The position numbers were made by a program, and so were the translations under genes. Of a DNA stretch of 64,000 bases, positions 10,675-20,700 are shown one piece after another (the stretch's first letter is position 1; the number at the start of each line of letters is the position of its first letter). The notes under the pieces were generated by a model that was not told where the DNA came from, did no database searches, and worked only from the letters and a program-made list of their open reading frames with translations. Source of the DNA: Sporobolomyces roseus (taxonomy: Eukaryota; Basidiomycota; Microbotryomycetes; Sporidiobolales; Sporidiobolaceae); NCBI GenBank assembly GCA_016617785.1, contig JADILM010000012.1, forward strand, positions 558,001 to 622,000. Direction: 5' to 3'.

Positions 10675-13173
10675 TTAACCTTGACCTCCCTGACTCCTCC
10701 CCAATCCATTCGGGTTATATCCTCCATTCGCTCCTCCTCCTCCTCCTCCTCCAACTCCGGGATAACCTTGACCCGCTCCCATTTGAGCATACAAGTTATT
10801 CACACTGTACGCTCCCGCACCCTGTTGATAAGCACCCGAATTCGCATACATGTTCGGGTTCGGGTTCGAAGTGAACCCTTGAGCTTGAGGAGCGTAAGGA
10901 GATTGTTGAGGTTGGTAAGAGGAAGGGTTGAACGCTGCGTAACGAGAGGATTGGGATTGAGGGTGAGAGAGATGATGTTGTTGTTGTTGTTGTTGAGATT
11001 GTTGGGGAGGGAGACCGTTTGAACCAACTTGAATATCACCCGCTCCTCCTCCTCCTCCTCCGAGTGCAGAAGCCATAGGAATTGAAGGTCTTTGATAAGG
11101 AGCCAAAGGAGCTTGTTGTTGTTGTTGTTGTTGAACAGGTCGAGATTGATGCTGAGCTTGAGATTGTTGTTGTTGTTGTTGTTGATCTTTCGTGAGTTGT
11201 ACGGCAGCTTGAGCCGCTTCCCTAGCTTCACGTTCACTTTGCATTCTCTTACTAGCCGCAGTTCTAGCCCCTCCCGATCCTTCTCCAGCTCCATCGAAAC
11301 TCATTGGAGTTCCAGCTTCTGAATTCGTTTCAGTTCCTCCTCCTCCGGGAGTCTCGGCAGCAGCTCGAGCTTCCGCTTCTTCTTCGAGTTTCCGCTCCCG
11401 TTCGAGTGCTTCAGCGATACGAGCGTTCTTGGCGTCGAGAAGGAGGGTCGCGAGATCTTTGGGCCAGATGGGTAAACCGTTTTCGGGTGAATCGGTCGAA
11501 GAAGCGAATTCTGTGCGAGCAAATCGCTGTGTCAGCTCGAGGAGTATGGAGAGAGAAGAGGGGGGTTGTGCTTACTCTTTTCGATACTGAGAATGTAACC
11601 AACTAGAGTATTAACCGGTAATCCCAACAACCATTCCTTCTTCAATCCTTCCGAATAAGGTTTCATCTTCTCTTCCTCCCTCGACTTCTCCTTTTCTTCC
11701 TCCGTCTTCTCCTGTTCCTCTTTCTTCTCTCCCTCCTCTTCCCCTCCCTCGACCTCCTCTGTAGAAGGTGGTACAGGTAAACCCTCCTTTCTTTCCTCTC
11801 CCTTATCTTCCCCAACTCCAGTAGTCCACCCTTCTCCAACATTGACATCCTCTTCCTTCTTCATCTCGCTCAATTTCTTGTCGCATTCAGAACAGTAGAA
11901 AGGTAAATCACTCGAAACGATTTCGTTCGTGATGATTGGGAGTGCGCAGAGTTGATGCCATCCTTTCGAACAGGCGTCACAAATTACGAGTGCGTTACCG
12001 GGAGGTGAGTGTCCGAGATGACATACTTCACACATAAGGTTCGCTTCAAAGTTTGCAACCGATTGTCGTTTCTTTCGTGTAACTGTCGGTCATCACAAGC
12101 CGTTACATCAGTTCTCGAACGAGTGAGGTGGATGAGACAGCATGACAACCTACTCGTAGCTTTGGTGGTAGGAACGAATGATTTAGGTTTCGAAATCTTC
12201 CTTCCGAATTTCGTAGTTGCTCCAACTTTACCCTCTGGCCCGAACTGTACGGAAACGCCTCCCGACAGAGTCAGCTCAATAGGGCCAATGCTCTCGACCG
12301 AAGTGAAAACGTACATCATCATCTACCTCTTCATTCAAATCAACGTCCTTATCCTCTTTTTCCTCCTCACTACTCTCCTCCAAACTAACCTGATCGTCCT
12401 CATCACTTGACTCTCTCCCTCTCTTGCCACCCCGATTGACTGTTTTACTCCCTCTCGGTCTCCCCCTCCCTCTAGATCCTTTTGGTCTCCCCCTCCCCCT
12501 CGGAGTACCATCCGGATTCGGTTGAGGTCGAGGTCTACTATCTACTCCAGGAACTTTACGAGGTCTACCTCGAGGACGTTTCGGTGGTGGTGGTTGAAGG
12601 GATCCATCGGGACCTACTACTTGAGCCGGTTGTAAAGGAGGCATAGATTGAGGTGCTGCGTTGGGAGGGATTCCGGGAGCTGGAGAGAAATGGTGTGGGG
12701 TTGGAGCAGGGGCGAGGACGGATGGGTAAACGTTGAGGTTGTTGGCGGCTGCTCCGAAGGTGTTGTTGTTGTTTGAGGATGAAGATGCACCGTTGTTTTG
12801 AAGAGATGGCTATGAAATGGAGAGAGCGAGGGAAGGGTTAGCTAAAGGGAGTAGATAAGCCTAGTGAGAGAGTCAAGTTACATCGACAGCTTGTTGTTGT
12901 TGGTTTGCTAATTCTTGAGGAATATCTTTCAAATTAGAATCGAAGTGTAACCCTCCTCCTCCCTGTTGTTGCTGTTGTTGTTGAGGGTGATGTTGAATTG
13001 AAGGATTGTGATATCCTGAAGGTGAATCTATTCAGTTCATAGTCGAGGTGGAGTCGATTGAATGCAAGCGAGATGGGAGGGAGGAGGAGAAGGGAAAGAG
13101 AGTGATCAACAAATAATAACTAAGACAGCGAGGGAAGGAGGAGGGTAGACTTACCAACTGGAATGTTATCCAT
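10675..13173 (-). CDS. PHD-finger and AT-hook chromatin protein
   Basis: Six exons (13155-13173, 12882-13027, 12315-12809, 12154-12244, 11576-12082, 10675-11510) encode about 697 aa, all in phase. The N-terminus (MDNIPVDSPSGYH) has polyglutamine. At about 131-180 lie AT-hooks: KRPRGRPRK, GRGRPKG and GRGRPRG. At about 268-318 is a PHD zinc finger with the Cys4-His-Cys3 order, CEVCHLGHSPPGNALVICD then CSKGWHQLC and FYCSEC. PHD fingers usually read histone H3 tails. A Glu/Lys-rich stretch follows, then a short conserved-looking segment (LLGLPVNTLVGYIL, LPIWPKDLATLLLDAK). The last 200 residues are Gln/Gly/Asn-rich and prion-like. It probably acts in a histone-modifying complex, but the exact orthologue is not clear. 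It shares a 145-base divergent promoter with the next gene. Confidence 0.82.
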
Positions 13174-13318
13174 CTTGAACTAACTATGATCCGTGGTTGT
13201 AAATTGGTAGAAATTGATCGTGGTGGGAGGGAGGAGGAGGAGGAAGAGAGAAAAACTTTCATCAAAATCCTCCAAAGCGGGCAACTCGCTTATCCTTCTC
13301 TCCTTCACTTTGACAACG
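13174..13318. promoter_or_regulatory. short bidirectional promoter
   Basis: Only about 145 bases separate the start codons of the PHD gene (minus) and the KHE-related gene (plus). The two should share control elements. A GGAGGGAGGAGGAGGAGG purine tract sits near 13225-13245. Confidence 0.5.
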
Positions 13319-14615
13319 ATGAGAGCTACCTCTCCCTCGCTCCTCAAGCTATTCGCTTTACCTTTATCTCGATCCTCTCCTTCTCATCCTCCTTTGTTCT
13401 ACCTACACGCTTCTCGAACTCGTTCAACTCTTCCTCCTCCCAACACCGCCTCCTCTTCAACTTCTTCCAATGAAGCTCCCAAACTACCCTTGTTGACGAA
13501 AGCGACGGATAAAGCAGCAGATATGTGGAGTGGTTTAGGTAAAGGTAAAGAAGGAGGTTGGAAAAAAAGATCCTACGTAATTCTCATTAAATCTCTCTCT
13601 CTCCATTCTTTCCCCTCTAGATCGCATAAAACTGACAAGTGCGAGTCATGTAGGATTTCGGAGAGAGAATGATGGACAAGATAGAGTATGAAGAATGGGC
13701 ATTGAAAGCGATTGATACGACCCTCGCTCCTAAACCTTGGAAACGAACCATCGCTCCTTCTACTTCAACTTCTACCGCTCCCGCTCCAAAAGCAATGCAT
13801 GAACCCGTACGCCTTTTCCTCTCTGTGTGTGAAAAGCCGAAGTTTAGCGACTGATGAAGGTGCGGTCGGGCGGTGTAAACAGGTCGAATTGATCTTTCCT
13901 GAGAGTCTGTTGAAATCTGAGGAGTTGATCGAGTCGTTGAAGGGTCAATTACAACATAGGGAACCACATCATAGGAAAGCAATGTGGAAATGTTTAATGT
14001 AGGTTCATCCTCTACTTCGGAATCGTCGCAGTTTTCGACTGAATTGACGATTCGGGTTTGTTGCGGTAACTACAGATTGGCTCCTTTCACTACTCCTTTC
14101 GCTCTACTACCGATCGTACCAAAGTGAGTCGAATTCAAGTTGATGAGTCCCCTTCGAAAGTTTCGGAACTGATCGATCTGGGTTCGAATCAGTTTCCCCT
14201 TATTCTACGTTCTCTGGCGAGCATGGTCTCACTGGCGAGGTACGCTTTGTCTCCCTCACTCATCACTCTCTTCAGGTGTGCTGATTGAATGATTTCGTGT
14301 ACAGCATGGAAATCCTCTTCCTACCTCCTCTCACTCCTCTCTTCACCCTCCTCGAATCTCTCCCTCCAACCCTCCTCCGCACTCGACAAGATCTACTCTC
14401 CCCTCCCTCACGACCACACCGAATCGATCCTCCTGTTATCGAACAAACAAGTTGGCAAGTTGGTCGAAGAATTCAAGATGGATGATGAAGAACGAAAAGA
14501 GCTCGAGAGAGCAGTTGGGCAGTCAGAGGAGAGGTTGAAGCAAGGAAGAAAGAGGGACGGGAAGGGAGAAACGGAGAAAGTGGTCGAGGCTGCAAAGGAA
14601 GAGGGAAAGAAATGA
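13319..14615 (+). CDS. mitochondrial K+/H+ exchange-related protein (Mit_KHE1 family)
   Basis: Six exons (13319-13576, 13654-13806, 13883-13998, 14076-14123, 14193-14239, 14305-14615) encode 310 aa with all phases matching. The start is a basic, Ser/Arg-rich presequence (MRATSPSLLKLFALPLSRSS) typical of matrix targeting. The family core follows: KAADMWSGLG, then DKIEYEEWALKAID. The membrane-proximal signature is LAPFTTPFALLPIVPNFPFFY followed by VLWRAWSHWRAWKSSSYLL. This is the pattern of the fungal family related to yeast YDL183C, linked to mitochondrial potassium/proton exchange and volume control. A charged C-terminal helix ends in AAKEEGKK. The identity rests on the PFALLPIVPN..FFYVLWRAWSHW block. 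The two smallest exons (48 and 47 nt) encode exactly this block, so a frame-only search would miss it. Confidence 0.82.
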
Positions 14616-14884
14616 TTTATAGAAACGATAGAATGATTAGATTTTATTTCCTACCCTTACTCTACACACACCATTCCATTCACCCTACTAATGATTGTAT
14701 ACTATACCCCTTTTCTCTTTTGTAGCACTCCTCTTGCACACTACTGCATATCAAAAACTCTTCCCCTTCGCATACTCTTTGCGATTCTATTTTCCTCTCC
14801 TTTCCTGCTCTCCTCGCCGTCGCTATCTCTTTCTCTTCCTCTGCATACCATCGTCGCTCCTGACCACTCTCTGCGGTCTACACG

Positions 14885-17075
14885 AGGAGACGTCGGCATC
14901 GGAAAAGAGACTCGTTCATTTTTGGTTTTGCGAAAATTAGTGAGCTTTCCCTTCTTTCTCTCTTCCCCTCTCTTCTCATTTCCCCTTCACCTCCACTCAC
15001 TCCTACCCTTCTCACACAGCTCTCTCTCTGCAGATGCCCTAGCGACCGACCTCCCAATTTGCGTTCCCCCTTCGGATTCGTCCTCTCGAACACGAACGAC
15101 AAACAAACTCGAAAAGAGAGCGTCCGTCTCTCTCTGTCCTCCTACTCTTCGCTATTCTCGACATTCGATTAGTATCAGCAGCTGGCCTGCGTTGTATCAC
15201 ACTCGTTTTAGACCTTCAAGAAGAAGAAGAGAGATGGATTCACTCTCTGCTTCATAAACGTACGTTCCTTCTCTCTCTCTTTCCATCTCTACTCTCCGTA
15301 GCTGATATGGAGGTCAAGGAAGGATGATACAGAGTTGTTCCACTCTTGATCTCACTCGACTTCTCGGTCTATCTAACTTCCTCATGCGTTCATTTGAATC
15401 ATTCGTATTTCTCAACAACTCTTGATAGTTGGAAATGGAAATCATCTGTACGTTCTCTCTCTCCTTTCAGTAGACGACAATAGATCGAATGCTGAGGACG
15501 TTAAAAAGCGGACAGGTATCGTTCCTGACGATGGCGAGTGCGGCTCATACTGGAATTTTGTGTTGGGCTGTTTATGAGCAACTGATCGAGGGATTTGGGG
15601 AGGTGAATGCGCTGGTGAGAGGGAGTTGGTGAGTTTGACGTCATGATCAGTCACGCAAAAGCTGACTAATCGTGTTCGTCCACTTCGCAGGGCTTTCTCA
15701 GCTCATATTGGATTCCTCGTTTCGATCGGATTCGTGCGTACCTTCGACACCGTATCGCTTGATCATGTATCCTCGCTGATCTTGCGTTGGAAGAGTCGTA
15801 CAGATCGTTCTGTTGTATTACGCATTCAAACTCTCAACGCGCTACTCCTACCCACTTCGAGTCGGATTGGTTAGCTCAATCGCTCTCTTCGCATCAGCAC
15901 AACTAGGTATGTTCTCCTTGCTATCTCACGACGATGTCAAATCTAATCGTGTCGACATCGTGCGAGAATATACATCTCTCGAAATCGTCGCCATTTACAC
16001 AAGCGTTCATTCTCTAGTCCCTCTCTTCTTGATGAGCGTTCATCAAGATCTAGGCTGGCAAACTCTTTCTGACCTCGTCTGTACCGTCATATGTGTGCGT
16101 TTATTTCCCTTCCTCAGCTTTTCGCCGTGATGAGCTAAGGTTTGTTGCTAGTCGCAGAATCTCATAATTTCGATTGCGAGTCTCGTCGACGCTAGATCTC
16201 CTAGATTCGCGGTCAGATCAGAGACGATCGTGGAAGTAAGTTCAAGGTTGATCGTCGAGGTGAGCAACTCCTCCAATGTTCAGTCTACCGATCGAAGACT
16301 GAATCAGGCGAGAGCTTACTCAGACGAATCTCCTCGCTACGATTTGTTCGATTCTTTCTTTATCATTCTTGCTCGCTTGGAACAGCGAGGGAGGTCAGAG
16401 TGGACTATGGCTGGTGAGTCTAGGTCGCTCGTCATTCTCAGCTAGCAAGCTTTGACTGACTTCTCGGATCATTGGCTCACAGGCTTTCGCAATGATCCTT
16501 CCGAAATTCTACGTCTCCTCCTTACTCGCTTCTCATACACGTGAGTTACTCTCTCACTCTTGTCATGCCCTCCTGACTTGGATGAGGTCAATGATCTTAC
16601 AGGAGGTGCCGAGATCACTCGCGCTCGTTTGACCACCGATTACGGGAAACACGCTTCCGTTCGTCCCCCTTCTCTCACTCCTTTCCTCTCTCCACTTTCG
16701 AGCTGACGAGAGTAATTAGTCACTGAGTGATGTGTTTAAAGGTTCACCAATCTCTCCAATATCTCGAACTCAGAATCCCGTAACAGTCGATCGGATCGGA
16801 ACACCTCAAGTTCAGGTTCAGGCAACTACACCAATCGCGGATAGATACGTACATCAAACCTCAAGCTACTATCTCGCCGGATCCGACCGGTTGGTTACGA
16901 AAAGTGGGTGTTTCAGTTTCTCTACTTTCGCACATCGAGCTGAACTAGACCAACGCGGGTCCCCACAGACTAGTCATTCCACTCCTTTCCGTACATCTTC
17001 CCTTGCACTCACTCTCCCATTCATAAGTCGTCAATGCTCAGGAACCGCACTCACCATTTCGGATCCCGACGAATC
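14885..17075 (+). repeat. right arm of an inverted duplication
   Basis: This is the partner of 8130-10325 in opposite orientation, with about 4.6 kb of unrelated sequence (two genes) between the arms. Introns and upstream sequence are also conserved. That points to a fairly recent segmental duplication, not only selection on protein. The ends are approximate, and the last exon diverges after about 17075. Confidence 0.75.
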
Positions 17076-17142
17076 CCTCTCAAACGCAGGAGGTCTTCGC
17101 GAGAGCTTGTCTCATGCTCGCTACGAGGTCCCACGCAAGTAA
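15234..17142 (+). pseudogene. DUF6534-type membrane protein (right copy), early stop codon
   Basis: The exon order and phases match the left copy: 15234-15259, 15333-15447 and 15516-15628, each the same length as its twin. The helices are conserved (TMASAAHTGILCWAVYEQLIEGFG, GLVSSIALFASAQL, LGWQTLSDLVCTVIC, ATICSILSLSFLLAW). The C-terminal MFKGSPISPISR exon becomes VFKGSPISPISR. Codon 8 of the start exon is TAA (15255-15257) where the left copy has TCA, so translation from the equivalent ATG stops at once. The acceptor of the intron that begins at 15907 has changed from CAG to CAT. That intron is now 60 bases without a stop, so it can be read through, or be spliced at GCGAG ending at 15966, keeping frame either way. 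All later exons remain open. It is either a young pseudogene or a gene using another start, for example the Met in exon 3 (MASAAHTG). Confidence 0.6.
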
Positions 17143-17745
17143 TAGCGACAAGCCATGTGCTAGATGTCGACGGGACGACAGGAAAGGGCAGACAAGAGGG
17201 ACGAAGAAGCAATGTTCTGCCGTTTCTTTTTTTCAAACTTCTTTGTCGTTTCATCATCATGGGAATATATATAGCTCTTCGAGCTTTTTCGACGCTCTTT
17301 CCTGCGCTTCTCTGCAGAGCCGCGAGTATCAAGCTCAAAGGACTCGAGCGACTCGAGCAAGCCGAGTGCGAGATTCTTTGCGAAAGCAAGCGAAAACTTG
17401 TATATCTTTCTTCTCAGAGGGTCGAGACGCTTTGAAATGCGAACATTATCGATACTGCCCTTATCCAGAGCGCTCCTCGTGTGCGAATTCGTGAGATTTC
17501 TGTCAACATTTTTTGGACTTGCGAAATTTCGAGTTGAAGAGAGCGGGAACCAATTTCTCCCTCAACTTCTCGCTGTTCCCCCTTCAAACGGGTTCAGTAC
17601 GCCTCGCCATACTCTCGAACACCTCTAGCAACCTCAAAGTGATCAGCCTGTCAACCTAGGAGGAAGCAGCGAACCTTCAAGTTCAAGTTGTCCTTCCCGC
17701 TCTCTCGCCCTCTATCTACGAGCTCCTGCCAAGAAGGTACTTTGT
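17143..17745. other. intergenic region upstream of the SUMO protease gene
   Basis: About 600 bases hold no supported gene. The stretch should contain the promoter of the next gene. A poly-T/C tract lies near 17220-17240. Confidence 0.35.
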
Positions 17746-20700
17746 ATGCAGTCAGCAGACATTGTACGAAGACAACAGGAAGAATTCGAGCGCTACAGAG
17801 AATCATCTCAATCTCAATCAACTCAAGTCAGTTCCCTCTTTCCCTTTCCTCCTCTCCTTGGAGACGCGTTGGAGCTGACCAGTGGTATATGAGAGGAATA
17901 CAGAACAGAACACAGTCGGAAACGCTTGATCTGAGAAGTCCTGAACCTGAACCTCAATCAACTTCACTACCTCAACCTCTCAACTCTTATCCGAACCACT
18001 CGACTCCTCAAGCTACTTCTTCTTCGAGACAGCAGCAACACAATCTCGGTGGAGACTCGAATTCGAATCAGCGATCTCAGAATCAAGGACTCCAACCCGG
18101 ATTCAAACCGTTCTCTCTACCTGGAGTCACGCACTCGAGAGGAGGTCCAGGTCCGGCTCGCGTCAAACCGAAACAGTTCGAATCGAGGAACCAACGCGAA
18201 GAGACCCGAAACGCTCCAGCTCCTCCGAATTCTTCGTTAAGGGTCAACAGACCGATTCAGGTCCACCACAGCGCTTCAGCTCCTCCACCGAAAGGCCCTC
18301 GAGCTTGGAAAGATCACCATCAGCCTCCTGTTCACTCCGAAATCAGTCAAGCTGAGCAATACCGTCTCAGTGTCGAAGCGAAGAATCGACAGAAACCTCG
18401 ACAATCGCTACCGAATCATTCTCAGTCCTCTCAGAATCAACCTCGACCCGACGACACTCGTCGACACTCTTCTTCCTACTCTCAGTACTCGAATCAAGAT
18501 CGAAACCGTCGAGACCATTCGAGAGAGCCTTCTCGCAGAGTCGACGACCGAAACGAGAACGACTACAGTCACGAACCCGAAAGAGGAGGAGGAGGTCACA
18601 ATCCGAGTCACTCTACGCAAGCTGTAGTCGATAATCTCCTTCAAATCCTACAGGAACAGAACCCAGATCCTCTAGCTAGTTCTACTTCTTCAAACGGTCA
18701 AACTCCTTATTTCCCGTGCGTCTTTCTCTTCTCTTCTGTTTCGCAGCTCGGAGCTTGATCGGCTCACTGTGGAATGTGGCAGCAGTTCCAACAAGCAAGA
18801 AAGAGATTTGCAGTTACAACAATCTCGATTTCAAACTCAACCTACTTCTCGATCTCGACTACCCTCTGCTCAACAGCTCCCTCAGTTTCCACAACAATAT
18901 CCACAACAGCTTCCCCCTTCCCACCCTCACCCTCACTCATACGCTCAATCTCCTGCACCCATCTCTCATCCACTAGCTCGCTCAAACTCTCGCGATCAGT
19001 ATCCTCCTCGACCTCACCACTCCACTCGACCTCGACCTCCTTCTCCCGCTTCCGCTCCCCGGTTCGATCCCAACGCGAAAGGTTCTCTCTGGGATCAACC
19101 AGTCCCCGATACCAACAACCAAGATCAAGATTCAGAAATGGCTCCTCGCAACGCGACTCTCATAACACCTGGAGATCCCTCAGCTCGGTTCGGCCCATTC
19201 TCGAATCAAGCTTCGACGAGTAAGAGTGGATATGGGAGAGATAACAGCAGGAGGGGAGGAAACACTTCGAATTTCAAAACTGCTGGAGGAGGGGGAAAAG
19301 TTTCTAAAGGTTTCAATGAGGATAGTGATGATGAGGATAATCAGACACATCAGGCTAGCTCAAATGGGAAGGGGAAGGGGAAAGGGAAAGAAGGAAATGG
19401 GAATGGGAATGCACGAGGTGGAAGTCATCTCCTTCAGAATGCGATGAGCGCTGCTACGGCATCTACGAATACCGCTCACAAAGGGAAAGGTGGTAGTGCG
19501 AGGAATGGTCAGGGATCGGTAGTGAGTCAGATGGCACCGATACAGAAGAAAGGTAAAGTTCCACTTTCTTTGCTCTCTTTCGTTCGGGAAAGACGAGTCG
19601 CTGATCTCGATTCGCACTATAGTCCCTCCGAAAACACATCCACGAGTCATCCGACAAGATGACGAACTTACTCAGGAGGAAGATGCTACTCGATTGGTTG
19701 CGGAACAACTACAGAATCGAGCTAAAGAGTCTGGACGACCTTATCGATACGGAGTCGATCCCCCTCCGAAAGAGCTCAAGGTTCGTGGTTCATCGAAAGG
19801 GAAAGGGAAAGCGAAAGAAACGGAGGTCGTAACACTTTCGAGTGATGATGATGACGACGAGGAGGGAGGGGGTCAATCTCAGTCGAGGCGACAGCGCTCT
19901 TTGAGTGGAGAGATCTCGAGTCCTGAAAGAAGTGGAGAGGAGGGAGAGGACGACGAGTTAAAGATGGAGATGCCCGGATCGTTTACTGGGAAACCAAATC
20001 CTCCGAAGAACAATCGACGACATCTTCAACCGAATCTAATCGACGATCCTAGTTCGGACGATCCTATCAGGATGGAGGTGTCGGGACCGATGAGGAGAGG
20101 TGGTTCGGCGAATGGTAGCGGTTCAGGAGGAGGGAAAGTTCATGGATTGGTTGATCTCTATGAGGAGATGGAAAGAGGAGGAAGTGGGAAAGGGAAACAG
20201 AAAGCTTCGGTAGCATCATCTCTCGCTCCTCGAGTACGTTCTCCTTCTTTCTCACTCGAGGCTGTGTCCTTCTCAGCTTTCTCATGAGACTTAACGAAAC
20301 ACCGCTGACCCATTTCTCTCGTGTAATAGGGCGCTTCGAAACCTCGAACTGGACCTATTCCGAATATCGACGGTGCTGGAACGGACGGAACCGACGACTT
20401 TGTTCGACCTACTACCTCGATCAAAGGTACTGCATCGAAGAGCAAGAAGAAAAAAGCGAAATCTCCCGATCTTGAACCAGTTATCGACCTCTCGATTGAA
20501 CCCTACATGCTGGCGCGACTAGCGATCCCATCCGATTACCTCGAAGACAAGCACCATCTCAAACTCGCTACTCATGAGAACGCCAAGCAACAGAAGATCA
20601 CGATCACTCGCAGGACTAGTGGAGGGATTGAGGATGAAGTGGTCGGATTCAAATTGGAAGACGTTCAGTCGATCGAATGGATGCTTCTTCCTCTTCCTGA

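Noticed and set aside
10681..11322. Plus-strand open frames opposite the PHD gene
   Set aside because: They are shadows of the CAA/GGA repeats on the coding strand and have no domain or splice support.
14178..14190. GGTTCGAATCA as a possible tRNA B-box
   Set aside because: It lies in an intron of the KHE-related gene, with no A-box or cloverleaf around it.
14691..15257. A 188-aa open frame upstream of the right DUF6534 copy
   Set aside because: It is low complexity, and the corresponding left-arm region has no equivalent frame. It overlaps the duplicated non-coding upstream part.
15481..15560. Apparent 2-nt frameshift between the two DUF6534 copies
   Set aside because: The length difference lies inside an intron. 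With the acceptors GTACAG (left) and GGACAG (right) the exons are in the same frame.
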